DNA from: Lysobacter sp. S4-A87
GTDB lineage: Bacteria; Pseudomonadota; Gammaproteobacteria; Xanthomonadales; Xanthomonadaceae
Assembly: GCF_022637455.1 (NCBI RefSeq)
Contig: NZ_CP093341.1
Location: 1,984,001 to 2,048,000, forward strand
Reading direction: 5' to 3'
DNA length: 64,000 nucleotides
This document shows, piece after piece, positions 50,696-60,115 of this stretch. The number at the start of each line of letters is the position of its first letter. The first letter of the stretch is position 1. Below the pieces are notes generated by a model, which saw nothing but the letters and a program-made list of their open reading frames with translations, was not told the origin of the DNA and ran no database searches. The position numbers and the translations under genes are program-made.

Positions 50696-52489
50696 TTATT
50701 TCTTCTTGGGGATGTACAGGTCGGTGATCGTGCCTTCGTACACTTCCGCCGCCATGCCGACCGATTCGCTCAAGGTCGGATGCGGGTGGATCGTGTGGCC
50801 GATGTCGGACGCTTCGGCGCCCATCTCGATCGCCAGTGCCACTTCGGTGATCAGGTCGCCGGCATGCACGCCGACGATTCCGCCACCGATGACGCGATGG
50901 GTCTTCTCGTCGAAGATCAGCTTGGTGAAGCCTTCGCTGCGGCCGATGCCCACCGCGCGCGCCGAAGCCGCCCACGGGAACTTGCCGACGCCAATGCTCA
51001 GGCCCTTTGCCTTCGCCTCGGTCTCGGTCACGCCAACCCAGGCGATTTCCGGATCGGTGTAGGCCACCGACGGAATCACCCGCGCCACCCACTCGCGCTT
51101 CTCGCCGGCGGCCACTTCGGCTGCCAGCTTGCCTTCGTGCGTGGCCTTGTGCGCCAGCATCGGCTGGCCGACGAGGTCGCCGATGGCGAAGATGTGCGGG
51201 ACGTTGGTGCGCATCTGCCGGTCGACCGGTATGAAACCGCGGTCAGTGACCTGCACGCCGGCCTTGTCGGCGTCGATCTTGCCGCCATTGGGCGAACGAC
51301 CCACCGCCACGAGCACGCGGTCGAAGGTCATCGGCGCCGGTGCGGCGTCGCCTTCGAACGACACGGTGATGCCCTGCTTGGACGCTTCGACGGTGGTTGC
51401 CTTGGCCTTGAGGTGGATGGCCACGCCCTGCTTCTTCAGGCGATCGGCCAGCGGCCTGACCAGGTCCTTGTCGGTGCCCGGCATCAGCTGGTCCATGAAC
51501 TCGACCACGGTCACTTCGCTGCCGAGCGCCTTGTACACCGTGGCCATTTCCAGGCCGATGATGCCGCCGCCAACCACCAGCAACTTCTTCGGCACGTCGA
51601 CCAGGTCCAGCGCGTCGGTGGAGTCCATCACGCGCGGATCGTCCCACGGGAAGTTCGGCAGCTTCACCGCCTGCGAACCGGCGGCGATGATGCACTGCTC
51701 GAAGCGCAACAGCTGGGTCTTGCCGTCGTCGCTCGTGATTTCCAGTTCGTTGGGCGAGACGAACCTGCCCACGCCCTGCACCGTGCGCACCTTGCGCTGC
51801 TTGGCCATGCCGGCCAGGCCCTTGGTGAACTGCGAGACGACCTTGTTCTGCTTGAAGTCGCGCAGCTTGTCGATGTCGATCTTCGGCTTGCCGAAGTCGA
51901 TGCCGATATCGGACGAATGCGCGGCTTCCTCGATCAGCGCGGCAGCATGCAGCAGCGCCTTCGACGGGATGCAGCCGACATTGAGGCAAACGCCGCCGAG
52001 CGAGGCGTAGCGCTCGATCAGCACCGTGTCGAGGCCGAGATCTGCGGCGCGGAACGCGGCGGTGTAGCCACCCGGGCCGGAGCCGAGCACGACCATGCGG
52101 CATTCGATGTCGGCCTTGCGGCCGCTGGCGGATGCTGCCTTGGGTGCGGGCGCACGGCCCGCAGGCGCGGGCGCAGCTCCGGCGGCCGCAGCGGGCGCCG
52201 GGGCTGCCGCCGGTGCAGGCGCTGCGGCGGGTGCCTTTTCTCCGGTCGCGCCGGCGCTTTCGAGGATCGCGATCACCGCACCCTCTGCCACCTTGTCGCC
52301 GACCTTGACCTTGAGTTCCTTGAGCACGCCGTCGGCCGACGACGGCACTTCCATCGTCGCCTTGTCCGATTCCAGCGTGACCAGGCCCTGGTCCTTCTTG
52401 ACGGTATCGCCTACGGCAACCAGCAATTCGATCACCGGCACGCCGTCGTAATCGCCGATGTCCGGCACCTTGACTTCAATGGTCGCCAT
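50696..52489 (-). CDS. lpdA: Dihydrolipoyl dehydrogenase (E3) with N-terminal lipoyl domain
   Basis: A 597-residue flavoprotein that reoxidises dihydrolipoamide of the pyruvate dehydrogenase complex. An N-terminal lipoyl domain (about 1-78; lipoylated Lys in ESDKATMEVP) is joined by an Ala/Pro linker (about 80-115) to the FAD/NAD-dependent core. The core has LGSGPGGYTAAFRAADLG, the redox disulfide GGVCLNVGCIPSK (about 168-180), VVGGGIIGLEMATVY and the C-terminal HPHPTLSES. The fused lipoyl domain makes it about 120 residues longer than E. coli Lpd, as in some other betaproteobacteria and gammaproteobacteria. It ends 3 nt from a REP-like element. Confidence 0.97.
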   Translation of the reverse strand: MATIEVKVPDIGDYDGVPVIELLVAVGDTVKKDQGLVTLESDKATMEVPSSADGVLKELKVKVGDKVAEGAVIAILESAGATGEKAPAAAPAPAAAPAPAAAAGAAPAPAGRAPAPKAASASGRKADIECRMVVLGSGPGGYTAAFRAADLGLDTVLIERYASLGGVCLNVGCIPSKALLHAAALIEEAAHSSDIGIDFGKPKIDIDKLRDFKQNKVVSQFTKGLAGMAKQRKVRTVQGVGRFVSPNELEITSDDGKTQLLRFEQCIIAAGSQAVKLPNFPWDDPRVMDSTDALDLVDVPKKLLVVGGGIIGLEMATVYKALGSEVTVVEFMDQLMPGTDKDLVRPLADRLKKQGVAIHLKAKATTVEASKQGITVSFEGDAAPAPMTFDRVLVAVGRSPNGGKIDADKAGVQVTDRGFIPVDRQMRTNVPHIFAIGDLVGQPMLAHKATHEGKLAAEVAAGEKREWVARVIPSVAYTDPEIAWVGVTETEAKAKGLSIGVGKFPWAASARAVGIGRSEGFTKLIFDEKTHRVIGGGIVGVHAGDLITEVALAIEMGAEASDIGHTIHPHPTLSESVGMAAEVYEGTITDLYIPKKK

Positions 52490-52504
52490 GCATGTCTCCT
52501 GCGC

Positions 52505-53149
52505 TCAACCGGTGGCGCCGGCGAGCGATTGTTCCAGTTCGTCAAGCTTCTCTTCGAGCTTGCGCCAGCGCTTGATGCGCTTTTCGTCGCTGTCGTCGGT
52601 GGCCTCGATCAGCAGGCCGACCTGTTCCATGAGCTGGCTGGCCGGCCCGCAGCCGGGCTGCAGGCCGCTGACGCGCAGATCGTTGACGACGAACAGCAGC
52701 ACTTCGTTGTCATGGAACTGCGCGGTGCGGTCCGCCGGCACCTGCGTGCTCAACGCACGCTGCCAGTCGGCGACCACGCGTCGCGCCAGCGCGGCCGGCA
52801 TCGGCACCTGCTGCACGTCGGGCTGCTGGCCCACGCGCAGTTCGCGCTTGCCGTCACTCCAGACCTGCACGCGTTCGTCGGCCTGGCTGTAGCGCAGGGT
52901 CCAGTCGCCATCGCCTTCGGCCGCGAACAGCTGCACGGCGCTTTCGACGCTGCGCGCCGGCAGCCGGGTCATGCTCAGCGCCGGCTTGGCGCCGGCCGCG
53001 AACAGGCCTTCGACCGCGGAACCGTAGTTCTCGGTCGCCGGCGGCCAGCCGCGGCCGAGGTCGAGGTTGCACACGTCGTCGGCGTGCGCGCTTGCCGCTG
53101 CCTGCACGGCCAGCAGGCTCGCCATCAGGTACAGCGCGCGCAGGCTCAC
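52505..53149 (-). CDS. Exported protein of unknown function between aceF and lpdA
   Basis: A 214-residue protein with a signal peptide (about 1-24; SLRALYLMASLLAVQAAASA, then HA) and no recognised domain. The mature part contains two Cys and an acidic/basic helical C-terminus (DSDEKRIKRWRKLEEKLDEL). The GTG at 53149 overlaps the aceF stop (GTGA), and the stop is 15 nt before lpdA, so it is embedded in the pyruvate dehydrogenase operon although it appears to be exported. Its role is not clear. Confidence 0.75.
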   Translation of the reverse strand: MSLRALYLMASLLAVQAAASAHADDVCNLDLGRGWPPATENYGSAVEGLFAAGAKPALSMTRLPARSVESAVQLFAAEGDGDWTLRYSQADERVQVWSDGKRELRVGQQPDVQQVPMPAALARRVVADWQRALSTQVPADRTAQFHDNEVLLFVVNDLRVSGLQPGCGPASQLMEQVGLLIEATDDSDEKRIKRWRKLEEKLDELEQSLAGATG

Positions 53150-54585
53150 AGGAGCACGCGCCGCATGTCGGCCAGCAGCTGCGCCAGGTGGGCGGCGAAG
53201 CGTGCGGCCAGGGCACCGTCGATGACGCGGTGGTCGTAGCTCAGCGACAGCGGCAGGATCAGGCGCGGCGCGAACTGCTTGCCATCCCAGACCGGCCGGA
53301 TCGCCGACTTCGACACGCCGAGGATGGCCACTTCCGGCGCGTTGACGATCGGCGTGAACTTCGTGCCGCCGATGCCGCCCAGCGAGCTGATCGAGAAGCA
53401 GCCGCCGCTCATGTCGGCCGGGCCGAGCTTGCCGTCGCGGGCCTTCTTGGCCAGCTCGGAGGTTTCCTGGGCGATCTGGATCACGCCCTTCTTGTCGACA
53501 TCGCGCACGACCGGAACGACCAGGCCGTTGGGCGTGTCGGCGGCGAAGCCGATGTGGAAGTACTTCTTCATCACCAGGTTCTCGCCGGTCGCGTCGAGCG
53601 AGGCGTTGAAGGCCGGGTACTTCTGCATGGCCGCGACCGAGGCCTTCATCAGGAAGGCGAGCATGGTCAGCTTGATGCCGCTCTTCTCGTTTTCCTTGTT
53701 GAGCGCGACACGCAGCTCTTCCAGGTCGGTGATGTCGGCGTCGTCGTGCTGGGTGACGTGCGGGATCATCGCCCAGTTGCGCGCCAGGTTCGCGCCCGAC
53801 AGCTTCTGGATGCGCGACAGCGGCTTGGTTTCGGTCTCGCCGAACTTGCTGAAGTCGATCTTCGGCCACGGCAGCAGGTTGAGTCCGCCACCCAGTGCGA
53901 CCGGTGCGCCGGCAGCTGCCGGTGCCGCGCCGCCCTGCATCACGCCCTTGACGAACTTCGCCACGTCGTCCTTGCTGATGCGACCGCCGCGCTCGCTGCC
54001 GGCGACGTGCGCCAGGTCGACGCCCAGCTCGCGTGCGTACAGGCGCACCGCCGGGCTGGCATAGGGGACCTTGTCGGGCATCAGCTCATCCGCGCCAAAG
54101 GTCACCGGCGGGGACACCGGGTTTGACAGCGCCGGCGGCATGGCCTCCGGATCGGTGCCCGGGCGCTGCGCATCGATCGACGCCTGGGCGATGCGGTCGG
54201 CCTGCGCCGCCACGACCACCGGTTCGACCCTGGTGCCGGTCTCGGCGGCCTTGACCTGCTGCGACGGCGCGGCCGGTTCGGCGCGCGGCGGCGGCGAAGG
54301 CTTGGCCGGTTCCGCAGCCGGAGCCGGTGCAGCCGCGCCTGCCTCGGCCGGCTCGATCAGCGCCACGACACTGCCCTCGGACAGTTCGTCGCCGATCTTG
54401 ACCTTGATCTCGCGCACGACACCGGCAAAGGGCGCTGGCACCTCCAGCGTCGCCTTGTCGGACTCCAGCGTGACCAGTCCCTGGTCCACTTTCACTGTGT
54501 CGCCGACGGCAACCAGCAGTTCGATCACGGGCACGCCATCGTAGTCCCCGATGTCGGGAACGCGCGCTTCTTTGAGGTCAGCCAT
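53146..54585 (-). CDS. aceF: Pyruvate dehydrogenase E2, dihydrolipoyl acetyltransferase
   Basis: A 479-residue E2 core subunit that transfers acetyl from lipoamide to CoA. It has one lipoyl domain (about 1-80; ESDKATLEVP), an Ala/Pro linker, a peripheral subunit-binding domain (about 178-215; SPAVRLYARELGVDLAHVAG) and the catalytic domain, with the active-site motif SYDHRVIDGA near residue 450. E. coli E2 has three lipoyl domains; here a second one sits on E3. The E1 gene aceE is not in the window. The ATG is at 54585. Confidence 0.97.
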   Translation of the reverse strand: MADLKEARVPDIGDYDGVPVIELLVAVGDTVKVDQGLVTLESDKATLEVPAPFAGVVREIKVKIGDELSEGSVVALIEPAEAGAAAPAPAAEPAKPSPPPRAEPAAPSQQVKAAETGTRVEPVVVAAQADRIAQASIDAQRPGTDPEAMPPALSNPVSPPVTFGADELMPDKVPYASPAVRLYARELGVDLAHVAGSERGGRISKDDVAKFVKGVMQGGAAPAAAGAPVALGGGLNLLPWPKIDFSKFGETETKPLSRIQKLSGANLARNWAMIPHVTQHDDADITDLEELRVALNKENEKSGIKLTMLAFLMKASVAAMQKYPAFNASLDATGENLVMKKYFHIGFAADTPNGLVVPVVRDVDKKGVIQIAQETSELAKKARDGKLGPADMSGGCFSISSLGGIGGTKFTPIVNAPEVAILGVSKSAIRPVWDGKQFAPRLILPLSLSYDHRVIDGALAARFAAHLAQLLADMRRVLL

Positions 54586-54689
54586 GTGTGGGGGTCCGGC
54601 AGTACGCGAAAACCCTATTGTGCGGCCTGCCGGCGACCGCGCCAACCGCAGGCGACATACGTCACGGTATCGCCCGCAAGGCCGACAGG

Positions 54690-55511
54690 TCAGCGTGCCT
54701 GGGCCTGCGCCGCCTCCGCCGCGGCGTCCCTGGCGGGGTTGGCACCATCCTTGTCGGTTGGCCTGTCCTGGCGTGCTTCCAGCATGTTGAGCGGCTGGCC
54801 GTTGGCCAGGCGGAACTCCAGCGAGTCGTCGATCCGGTCCAGCTCGACCATGCGCCGGCACAGGCCGTCGGCACGCTGTTCCAATGCCTTGGCCCGGGGT
54901 TCGACCCGCGCTTCGATCTGGGCGTCGAGGTTCTCCAGGCGCCTGAGGCGGCTGGCGTCGCCGCTGAAGGCGGCGCCGATCGCCCCGCTGACGATGTCGC
55001 CGATCATGCTCGGGATCACCTCGGCCACGGCGTCGCCGATGCCCTGGCCGAGGTCGCGACCATTGAAGCGCGTGGGCGTGACCGACCGCGCCAGGCGCGT
55101 GTCGATCCTGGCCCGTGCCTGCGCGATCCTGGCCTGCGCCGCCTTGGGATCGCTGCTGAAACCGGCGGCGACTTCGCCCAGCACGGTGAAGGCGATGTCG
55201 GCCGCTTCGCGCCCGATGGCCTGCGCTTCCGGCATCGCCGCCCGCGCGCCCTTCTCGAAATCGGCGATGCGCTGCGTGTCGGCGCTGCTCAGAGTCACCC
55301 AGCGGTCATCCACGAACAGCTTGCCCTGGCGCATCACGATCGCCTTTGGCACGCCGTCGTCGCGGGTGAGGATGACGCTGCGGTCGTCGATGGTCAGGTC
55401 GTAGTCACTGTCCATGTTGCATGACAGGTCCACGTCGGTTTCGGCGGCGTGTGCACACGCGACCGGCAATGACAGGGCTATGAGCACGCTGTGCAAGGAC
55501 ACACTGCGCAT
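54690..55511 (-). CDS. Periplasmic YggN-like protein (DUF2884)
   Basis: A 273-residue exported protein. Signal peptide about 1-24 (SLHSVLIALSLPVACAHA). YggN-like features include an N-terminal Cys-Asp strand (DLSCNMDSDYDLTIDDRSVI), GKLFVDDRWVTLS, and a helical Arg/Ala/Glu-rich C-terminus with a second Cys (ADGLCRRM). The function of YggN is unknown. The ATG at 55511 has GGGGG in front; the upstream in-frame extension lacks signal character. The C-terminal 35 residues are low-complexity Ala/Asp/Gln. Confidence 0.78.
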   Translation of the reverse strand: MRSVSLHSVLIALSLPVACAHAAETDVDLSCNMDSDYDLTIDDRSVILTRDDGVPKAIVMRQGKLFVDDRWVTLSSADTQRIADFEKGARAAMPEAQAIGREAADIAFTVLGEVAAGFSSDPKAAQARIAQARARIDTRLARSVTPTRFNGRDLGQGIGDAVAEVIPSMIGDIVSGAIGAAFSGDASRLRRLENLDAQIEARVEPRAKALEQRADGLCRRMVELDRIDDSLEFRLANGQPLNMLEARQDRPTDKDGANPARDAAAEAAQAQAR

Positions 55512-55825
55512 GACGACCCCCGTGGCTGCTGGAGCCCCCATCTTGCAGCTTCCGCAGCCCGATGTCCCCTGTCGCGCGTTGCCACCTGTTGCGGATTCGT
55601 TCGATGCCCACGCGCCACATCGGTCCGCCGTCACCGCGAGTTCATGCGCGTCATGTTTACGCGCGCACGTCAGTGAACACGGGCTTCGCGCGAAAGTTCC
55701 GCGCTGCGCGAACGCAGGGGCAAGAACGGTTCATGCATCGGTGATTAGGGTGGGCGCGCCTTCCCCCAAGGCAGCCTCCCCCAAGGCGTCAATCAAGTCG
55801 TATCCAATAACGAGGAGTTCCCTCC
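55512..55825. other. Divergent intergenic region between yggN-like and ompW-like genes
   Basis: 314 nt without a gene. It holds a TAGGGT hexamer at 55745 (possible -10 for ompW), and two copies of CCCCCAAGGC near 55765 and 55780. No clear operator is visible. Confidence 0.4.
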
Positions 55826-56476
55826 ATGATGCATTTTCGTCATTTGACCCTGGCCGTCGTGGCCACCCTGGCCATCGCCCCGTCCGCCTTTGCGCAGGAC
55901 GCCACCACCGAAACAGGCGGCAAGCGCTTCGCCGTGGTCGGCGGCTACGCGCTGTCGGAGCCGACCAAGAATCCGGAGATCGCCGGCGCCCGAGCCCACG
56001 TCGACGGCGATGCCGCCGCGACGCTGAGCGCGAGCTACTACGTCACCGACAACATCGCCATCGAAGCGTGGGGCGCGGCCGACAAGTTCGGCCATCGCGT
56101 CAGCACGCCCAATGGCAAGATCGCCAGCATCGACAGCCAGCCGTACGCGCTGAGCGGCCAGTACCACTTCGGCAGTTCGGCCAACCTCGTGCGTCCGTTC
56201 GTCGGCCTGGGTTACTTCGAGGCCAACGTCGACGGCGAGAAGGCCGAGCCGACCGGCGCACTGGCCGGCCAGCACATCGGCGTTGAAACCGCCAAGGGCG
56301 CGATGGCCACCGCCGGTGTCGACGTGAACATCACCCCGACCTGGTTCGCGCGCGCCGACGTGCGCTACATGCACGACACCACCGGCCAGCCGGACGTGAA
56401 GGTCGACGGCGCCAAGGTGGGCAAGGCCGAGCTGAATCCGGTCGTCCTGGGTGTCGGCATCGGCGCCCGCTTCTGA
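55826..56476 (+). CDS. OmpW-family outer-membrane protein
   Basis: A 216-residue outer-membrane beta-barrel protein. Signal peptide about 1-23 (ending AFA). Alternating amphipathic strands of an eight-stranded barrel are visible, with OmpW features: LSASYYVTDNIAIEAWGA, QYHFGSSANLVRPFVGLGYF, a loop, and the C-terminal PVVLGVGIGARF ending in Phe. OmpW proteins pass small hydrophobic compounds. GAGGAG precedes the ATG pair; the first ATG is used. Confidence 0.9.
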   Translation: MMHFRHLTLAVVATLAIAPSAFAQDATTETGGKRFAVVGGYALSEPTKNPEIAGARAHVDGDAAATLSASYYVTDNIAIEAWGAADKFGHRVSTPNGKIASIDSQPYALSGQYHFGSSANLVRPFVGLGYFEANVDGEKAEPTGALAGQHIGVETAKGAMATAGVDVNITPTWFARADVRYMHDTTGQPDVKVDGAKVGKAELNPVVLGVGIGARF

Positions 56477-56498
56477 CGTCTGCAGCAACTGCACCGGC

Positions 56499-56530
56499 AA
56501 CGGGCCCCGCGCGGGCCCGTTGTTTTCTTC
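56499..56530 (+). terminator. Rho-independent terminator after the OmpW-like gene
   Basis: Stem AACGGGCCC / GGGCCCGTT (56499-56521) followed by GTTTTCTT, 22 nt after the stop codon. Confidence 0.8.
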
Positions 56531-56642
56531 ACGCGTCGATGACAACGCGGGGCGGCCGCCGCTCCGGGGCCTCGCGGCGTTCACGCTGCGATCACCGCCC
56601 GCAGTTAGGGTCGCGGGTGTTTCCTAAAGGCAGGAGTTACGC

Positions 56643-56837
56643 ATGACGACCAAGCTCGATAAACCGCTGCGTCGCGAGATCCAGATCGAGGATCGCCCGT
56701 ACACGCTGACCATCGATGCCGATGGCCTGAAGCTGGTGGAGAAGGGGCGCCGCAACGGCCAGGAAGTGCGCTGGGCCGACCTTGTCGGCGGCAATACCGC
56801 ACTGTCGGCCGCACTGAGCGCCAGTACCGAGAACTGA
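56643..56837 (+). CDS. Short conserved-looking cytoplasmic protein
   Basis: A 64-residue protein, not recognised. It is hydrophilic with a beta-strand-rich N-terminus (REIQIEDRPYTLTIDADGLK), a Lys/Arg-rich middle and WADLVGG before the Ala/Ser-rich end. The ATG has an AGGAG site and a TAGGGT hexamer at 56607 as possible -10, which supports expression. It stands alone between ompW and the convergent DMT transporter gene. Confidence 0.62.
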   Translation: MTTKLDKPLRREIQIEDRPYTLTIDADGLKLVEKGRRNGQEVRWADLVGGNTALSAALSASTEN

Positions 56838-56908
56838 CCACAGTACGTCGCGGCACCGATCGAATCGACGGCGCGGCTCGCCTGGCCGCGCCATCGACCG
56901 TCAGGCCG

Positions 56909-57802
56909 TCAGGGATGCTCGGCTTCCGCGTGCACCCGTTCGCGCTTCAGCAGGTACAGGCCACTGGCGACGATGATCCCGGCGCCGAGCCAGGTGATCG
57001 CATCGGGCAGGACGCCCCACAGGGTCAGGTCCAGCAACACGCCCCAGATCAGGGCGGTGTATTCCAGCGGCGCGATCAGCGACGCCTCGCCCATCCGGAA
57101 CGCTTCGGTGATCGCGTACTGGCCAAGCGCGCCGGCCACGCCCACCCCGGCGATCAGCCACAGGTCCCCGCTGCGGATGGGCACCCACTGCGGCCAGGCC
57201 AGCACGCCGGCGCCGACCGCGATCATCGCCATCAGCCACACCATCATCGACTGGGTGCTGTCGGTGCGCGCCAGGATGCGTACCGTGATCGCGCTGACCG
57301 AGTACATCAGCGCCGCCACCAGCACCGCCAGCGCGGCCAGGCTCACCAGGCCTTCGCCGGTGGGCCGCAGCAGCACCAGCACGCCGATCAGACCGACGCC
57401 AATGGCGGTCCAGCGCCGCGGCCCGACTTTCTCGCCCAGGAACGGCACCGACATCGCGGTGATCAGCAGCGGCGCGACGAAGAAGATCGAGTACGTGGTC
57501 GACAGCGGCATCCGGCTCACCGCGTAGACGAACGCGGCCATCATCGCCACGCCCAGCACGCCGCGCAGCAGGTGCAGCGACCAGCGCACCTTCAGCAGCG
57601 GCGCCACGCCGACCGTGGCCAGCGCCCACACCAGCACCAGCGGCAGCGAGGCCGCGCCGCGCAGCGAGGCCACCTGGAACGCCGGGTAGTGCGCCGAGAG
57701 CTGCTTGAGACCTGCGTCCATCATCGCGAACAGCGCGACGGCGACCAGCATCGTCAGCATGGCGCGGATCTGGCGCGGGTTGTGGCCGGTGGGCACGGTC
57801 AA
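56909..57802 (-). CDS. EamA/DMT-family transporter
   Basis: A 297-residue inner-membrane protein with ten predicted helices in two EamA repeats (for example [20 protein letters not shown] in the first and [20 protein letters not shown] in the second). Likely a metabolite exporter; the substrate is unknown. The start is a TTG at 57802 overlapping the upstream stop (TTGA); an ATG further in ([11 protein letters not shown]) is possible. It is translationally coupled to the alcohol dehydrogenase gene. Confidence 0.9.
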   Translation of the reverse strand: MTVPTGHNPRQIRAMLTMLVAVALFAMMDAGLKQLSAHYPAFQVASLRGAASLPLVLVWALATVGVAPLLKVRWSLHLLRGVLGVAMMAAFVYAVSRMPLSTTYSIFFVAPLLITAMSVPFLGEKVGPRRWTAIGVGLIGVLVLLRPTGEGLVSLAALAVLVAALMYSVSAITVRILARTDSTQSMMVWLMAMIAVGAGVLAWPQWVPIRSGDLWLIAGVGVAGALGQYAITEAFRMGEASLIAPLEYTALIWGVLLDLTLWGVLPDAITWLGAGIIVASGLYLLKRERVHAEAEHP

Positions 57803-58878
57803 CTGCCCTGCGACGCCCAGCGGCCGATGTCGATCACGAAGCGGTAGCGCACGTCAGCCTTGAGCATCCGCTCGTAGGCCTCGTTGACCTGCTCGATGCC
57901 GATCAGCTCGATGTCGGAGGCGACGCCATGCTCGGCGCAGAAATCCAGCATCTCCTGCGTTTCGGCGATGCCGCCGATCATCGAACCGGCCAGGCGCCGG
58001 CGCCGCCGGATCAGGGTTCCGGCCGACACCGCCTGCGGTGCCTCCGGGATGCCGAGCAGGACCATGGTGCCGTCGAGCTTGAGCAGCTCCAGGTAAGCGT
58101 TGTAGTCGTGTTCGGCGGAGACGGTATCGAGGATGTAGTCGAACTGCTGTGCCAGCGTCTTGAAGGCGGTGCCGTCGCGGGTGGCGGCGAAATGCTTCGC
58201 ACCGAGCGCCAGCGCATCGCCGCGCTTGGACTCCGACGTGCTCAGCACCGTGACCTCCGCGCCCAGCGCCACCGCCAGCTTGACGCCCATGTGCCCCAGT
58301 CCGCCCAGGCCGACCACGGCGACCTTGTCGCCTGCCTTGACGCCGAAGTGCTTGAGCGGCGACCAGGTGGTGATGCCGGCGCACAGCAGCGGCGCGGCAC
58401 GGTCGAGCGGGATCGACGGCGGTATGCGCAGCACATAGGCCTCGTCGACGGTGATGCGGGTGGAGTAGCCGCCGTAGGTCGGCCGCGACTTGTCGAAGCG
58501 GCGGTCGCCGGGATTGCGCTCGAAGCTGTTGTAGGTGCCGCTCATGCCCTGCTCGCAGAACTGCTCCTCGCCGGACCGGCAATTGGCGCAGCTGCGGCAG
58601 GAGTCGACGAACACGCCCACGCCGACGTTGTCGCCGACCTTGAACTTCGCCACCTGCGTGCCGACGCTGGCGACCCGGCCGACGATCTCGTGGCCGGGCA
58701 CCATCGGGAAGCTCGAACTGCCCCACTCGTCCCGGGCCTGGTGGATGTCGGAATGGCAGACGCCGCAGTAGAGGATGTCGATCAGTACCTCGGTCGGCCC
58801 GGGCTCGCGGCGCTCGATGGTGAAGGGGGCGAGCGGCGAACGGGCATCCTGCACGGCGTAGGCGGGCGTCTTGAGCAT
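57799..58878 (-). CDS. Zinc-dependent NAD(P)-alcohol dehydrogenase (AdhC/YahK-like)
   Basis: A 359-residue medium-chain dehydrogenase. Catalytic zinc ligands appear in CGVCHSDIH and PGHEIVGRV, the structural zinc in [15 protein letters not shown] (about 98-112), and the Rossmann motif in [13 protein letters not shown] (about 184). It resembles broad-range aldehyde reductases such as YahK and cinnamyl alcohol dehydrogenase. The ATG at 58878 has GGAAG in front and is preferred over the in-frame ATG at 58893. A DMT exporter gene follows, overlapping by 4 nt. Confidence 0.93.
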   Translation of the reverse strand: MLKTPAYAVQDARSPLAPFTIERREPGPTEVLIDILYCGVCHSDIHQARDEWGSSSFPMVPGHEIVGRVASVGTQVAKFKVGDNVGVGVFVDSCRSCANCRSGEEQFCEQGMSGTYNSFERNPGDRRFDKSRPTYGGYSTRITVDEAYVLRIPPSIPLDRAAPLLCAGITTWSPLKHFGVKAGDKVAVVGLGGLGHMGVKLAVALGAEVTVLSTSESKRGDALALGAKHFAATRDGTAFKTLAQQFDYILDTVSAEHDYNAYLELLKLDGTMVLLGIPEAPQAVSAGTLIRRRRRLAGSMIGGIAETQEMLDFCAEHGVASDIELIGIEQVNEAYERMLKADVRYRFVIDIGRWASQGS

Positions 58879-59040
58879 GGCGCTTCCAGGCATCTTTCAG
58901 GCACGAGTGGGCCGCCAGTCTAGCCTCCACCGGCATTGCGCCGCGCGTGCGCAGGCGCAACGCAGCGTGCCGTGGCTGCGCGGCGACGCAGCCTGCGCTA
59001 ACCTTTGCGCCCCCGAATTGGTGTTCTGCTGGAGCCGGCC

Positions 59041-59523
59041 ATGCCTTCTTTTGACGTCATTTCCGAAGTCGACACCCACGAGTTGACCAATGCCGTCGAC
59101 CAGGCCAACCGCGAGCTCGGCACGCGCTTCGACTTCAAGGGCGTCGATGCCAGGTTCGAGCTCGACGACCAGGTGATCAGCCAATCGGCGCCGAGCGAAT
59201 TCCAGCTCAAGCAGATGAACGACATCCTGCGTGCGCGCCTGATCGCCCGCGGCATCGATGCGCGCTGCCTGGAGTTCGGCGACGTCGAGACCAACCTGGC
59301 CGGCGCGCGCCAGAAGATCACCGTCAAGCAGGGCATCGAGCGCGAGCTGGCCAAGAAGATCCAGGCCGCCCTCAAGGACGCCAAGATCAAGGTCGACAGC
59401 CAGATCAACGGCGACAAGCTGCGCGTCAACGGCAAGAAGCGCGACGACCTGCAGGCGGCGATCGCCCTGCTCAAGTCCGCCGAGTACGAGCGGCCGCTGC
59501 AGTTCGACAACTTTCGCGATTGA
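59041..59523 (+). CDS. yajQ: YajQ-family nucleotide-binding protein
   Basis: A 160-residue protein of two ferredoxin-like domains, beginning MPSFDVISEVDTHELTNAVD with FDFKGVDARFEL, and ending YERPLQFDNFRD. In Xanthomonas a YajQ protein binds cyclic di-GMP and affects virulence gene transcription; a role here is inferred only. The ATG at 59041 follows a GGAG site; an in-frame start 12 codons earlier lies before the conserved N-terminus. It is followed 7 nt later by the DUF1415 gene. Confidence 0.95.
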   Translation: MPSFDVISEVDTHELTNAVDQANRELGTRFDFKGVDARFELDDQVISQSAPSEFQLKQMNDILRARLIARGIDARCLEFGDVETNLAGARQKITVKQGIERELAKKIQAALKDAKIKVDSQINGDKLRVNGKKRDDLQAAIALLKSAEYERPLQFDNFRD

Positions 59524-59530
59524 GGTGGCG

Positions 59531-60070
59531 ATGAGCGGCGAAGACCCCATCGTCGCGACCCGGCGCTGGCTCGAACGAGCGGTGATCGGGTTGAACCTGT
59601 GCCCGTTCGCCAAGGCGGTGTACGTCAAGCAGCAGGTGCGGTTCGTGGTGAGCGAGGCATCCACGCCGGAGGCGCTGCGCGAGGAGCTCGCATCGGAGCT
59701 GGCGCTGCTTGCCGCCACCGAGCCGGAGCAGACCGACACGACCCTGTTGATCCATCCGCGGGTACTGGGCGACTTCCTCGATTACAACGACTTCCTCGAC
59801 CAGGCCGACTCGGTGATCGCGTTCCTGGGACTGGAAGGCCACATCCAGATCGCCAGCTTCCATCCGCAGTACCAGTTCGCTGGCACCGGTGCCGACGATG
59901 TCGGCAACTGCAGCAACCGTTCGCCCTACCCGATGCTGCACCTGCTGCGCGAGGCCAGTGTCGAGCGCGCGGTGGCGGCGTTTCCGGATCCGGAGGTGAT
60001 CGTGGAGCGCAACATCGCCACGCTGGAGAAGCTGGGCATCGAGGGCTGGCGCAAGTTGATGGAGCCGTAG
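59531..60070 (+). CDS. DUF1415 family protein
   Basis: A 179-residue protein matching the DUF1415 pattern: TRRWLERAVIGLNLCPFAKA near the N-terminus, DYNDFLDQAD in the middle, and FHPQYQFAG followed by NRSPYPMLHLLRE. Cys23 lies in the LCPF motif. The function is unknown. The ATG at 59531 is 7 nt after the yajQ stop, suggesting cotranscription. The GC-rich gap to the next gene contains a short hairpin. Confidence 0.87.
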   Translation: MSGEDPIVATRRWLERAVIGLNLCPFAKAVYVKQQVRFVVSEASTPEALREELASELALLAATEPEQTDTTLLIHPRVLGDFLDYNDFLDQADSVIAFLGLEGHIQIASFHPQYQFAGTGADDVGNCSNRSPYPMLHLLREASVERAVAAFPDPEVIVERNIATLEKLGIEGWRKLMEP

Positions 60071-60115
60071 GGCGCAGGCCTGGGTCCCGGCGTTCGCCGG
60101 GACGACGGTGTCGGA

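Noticed and set aside
50669-53239. Long open frame antisense to lpdA and the adjacent genes.
   Set aside because: Same GC-driven artefact; lpdA motifs and codon use are unambiguous on the other strand.
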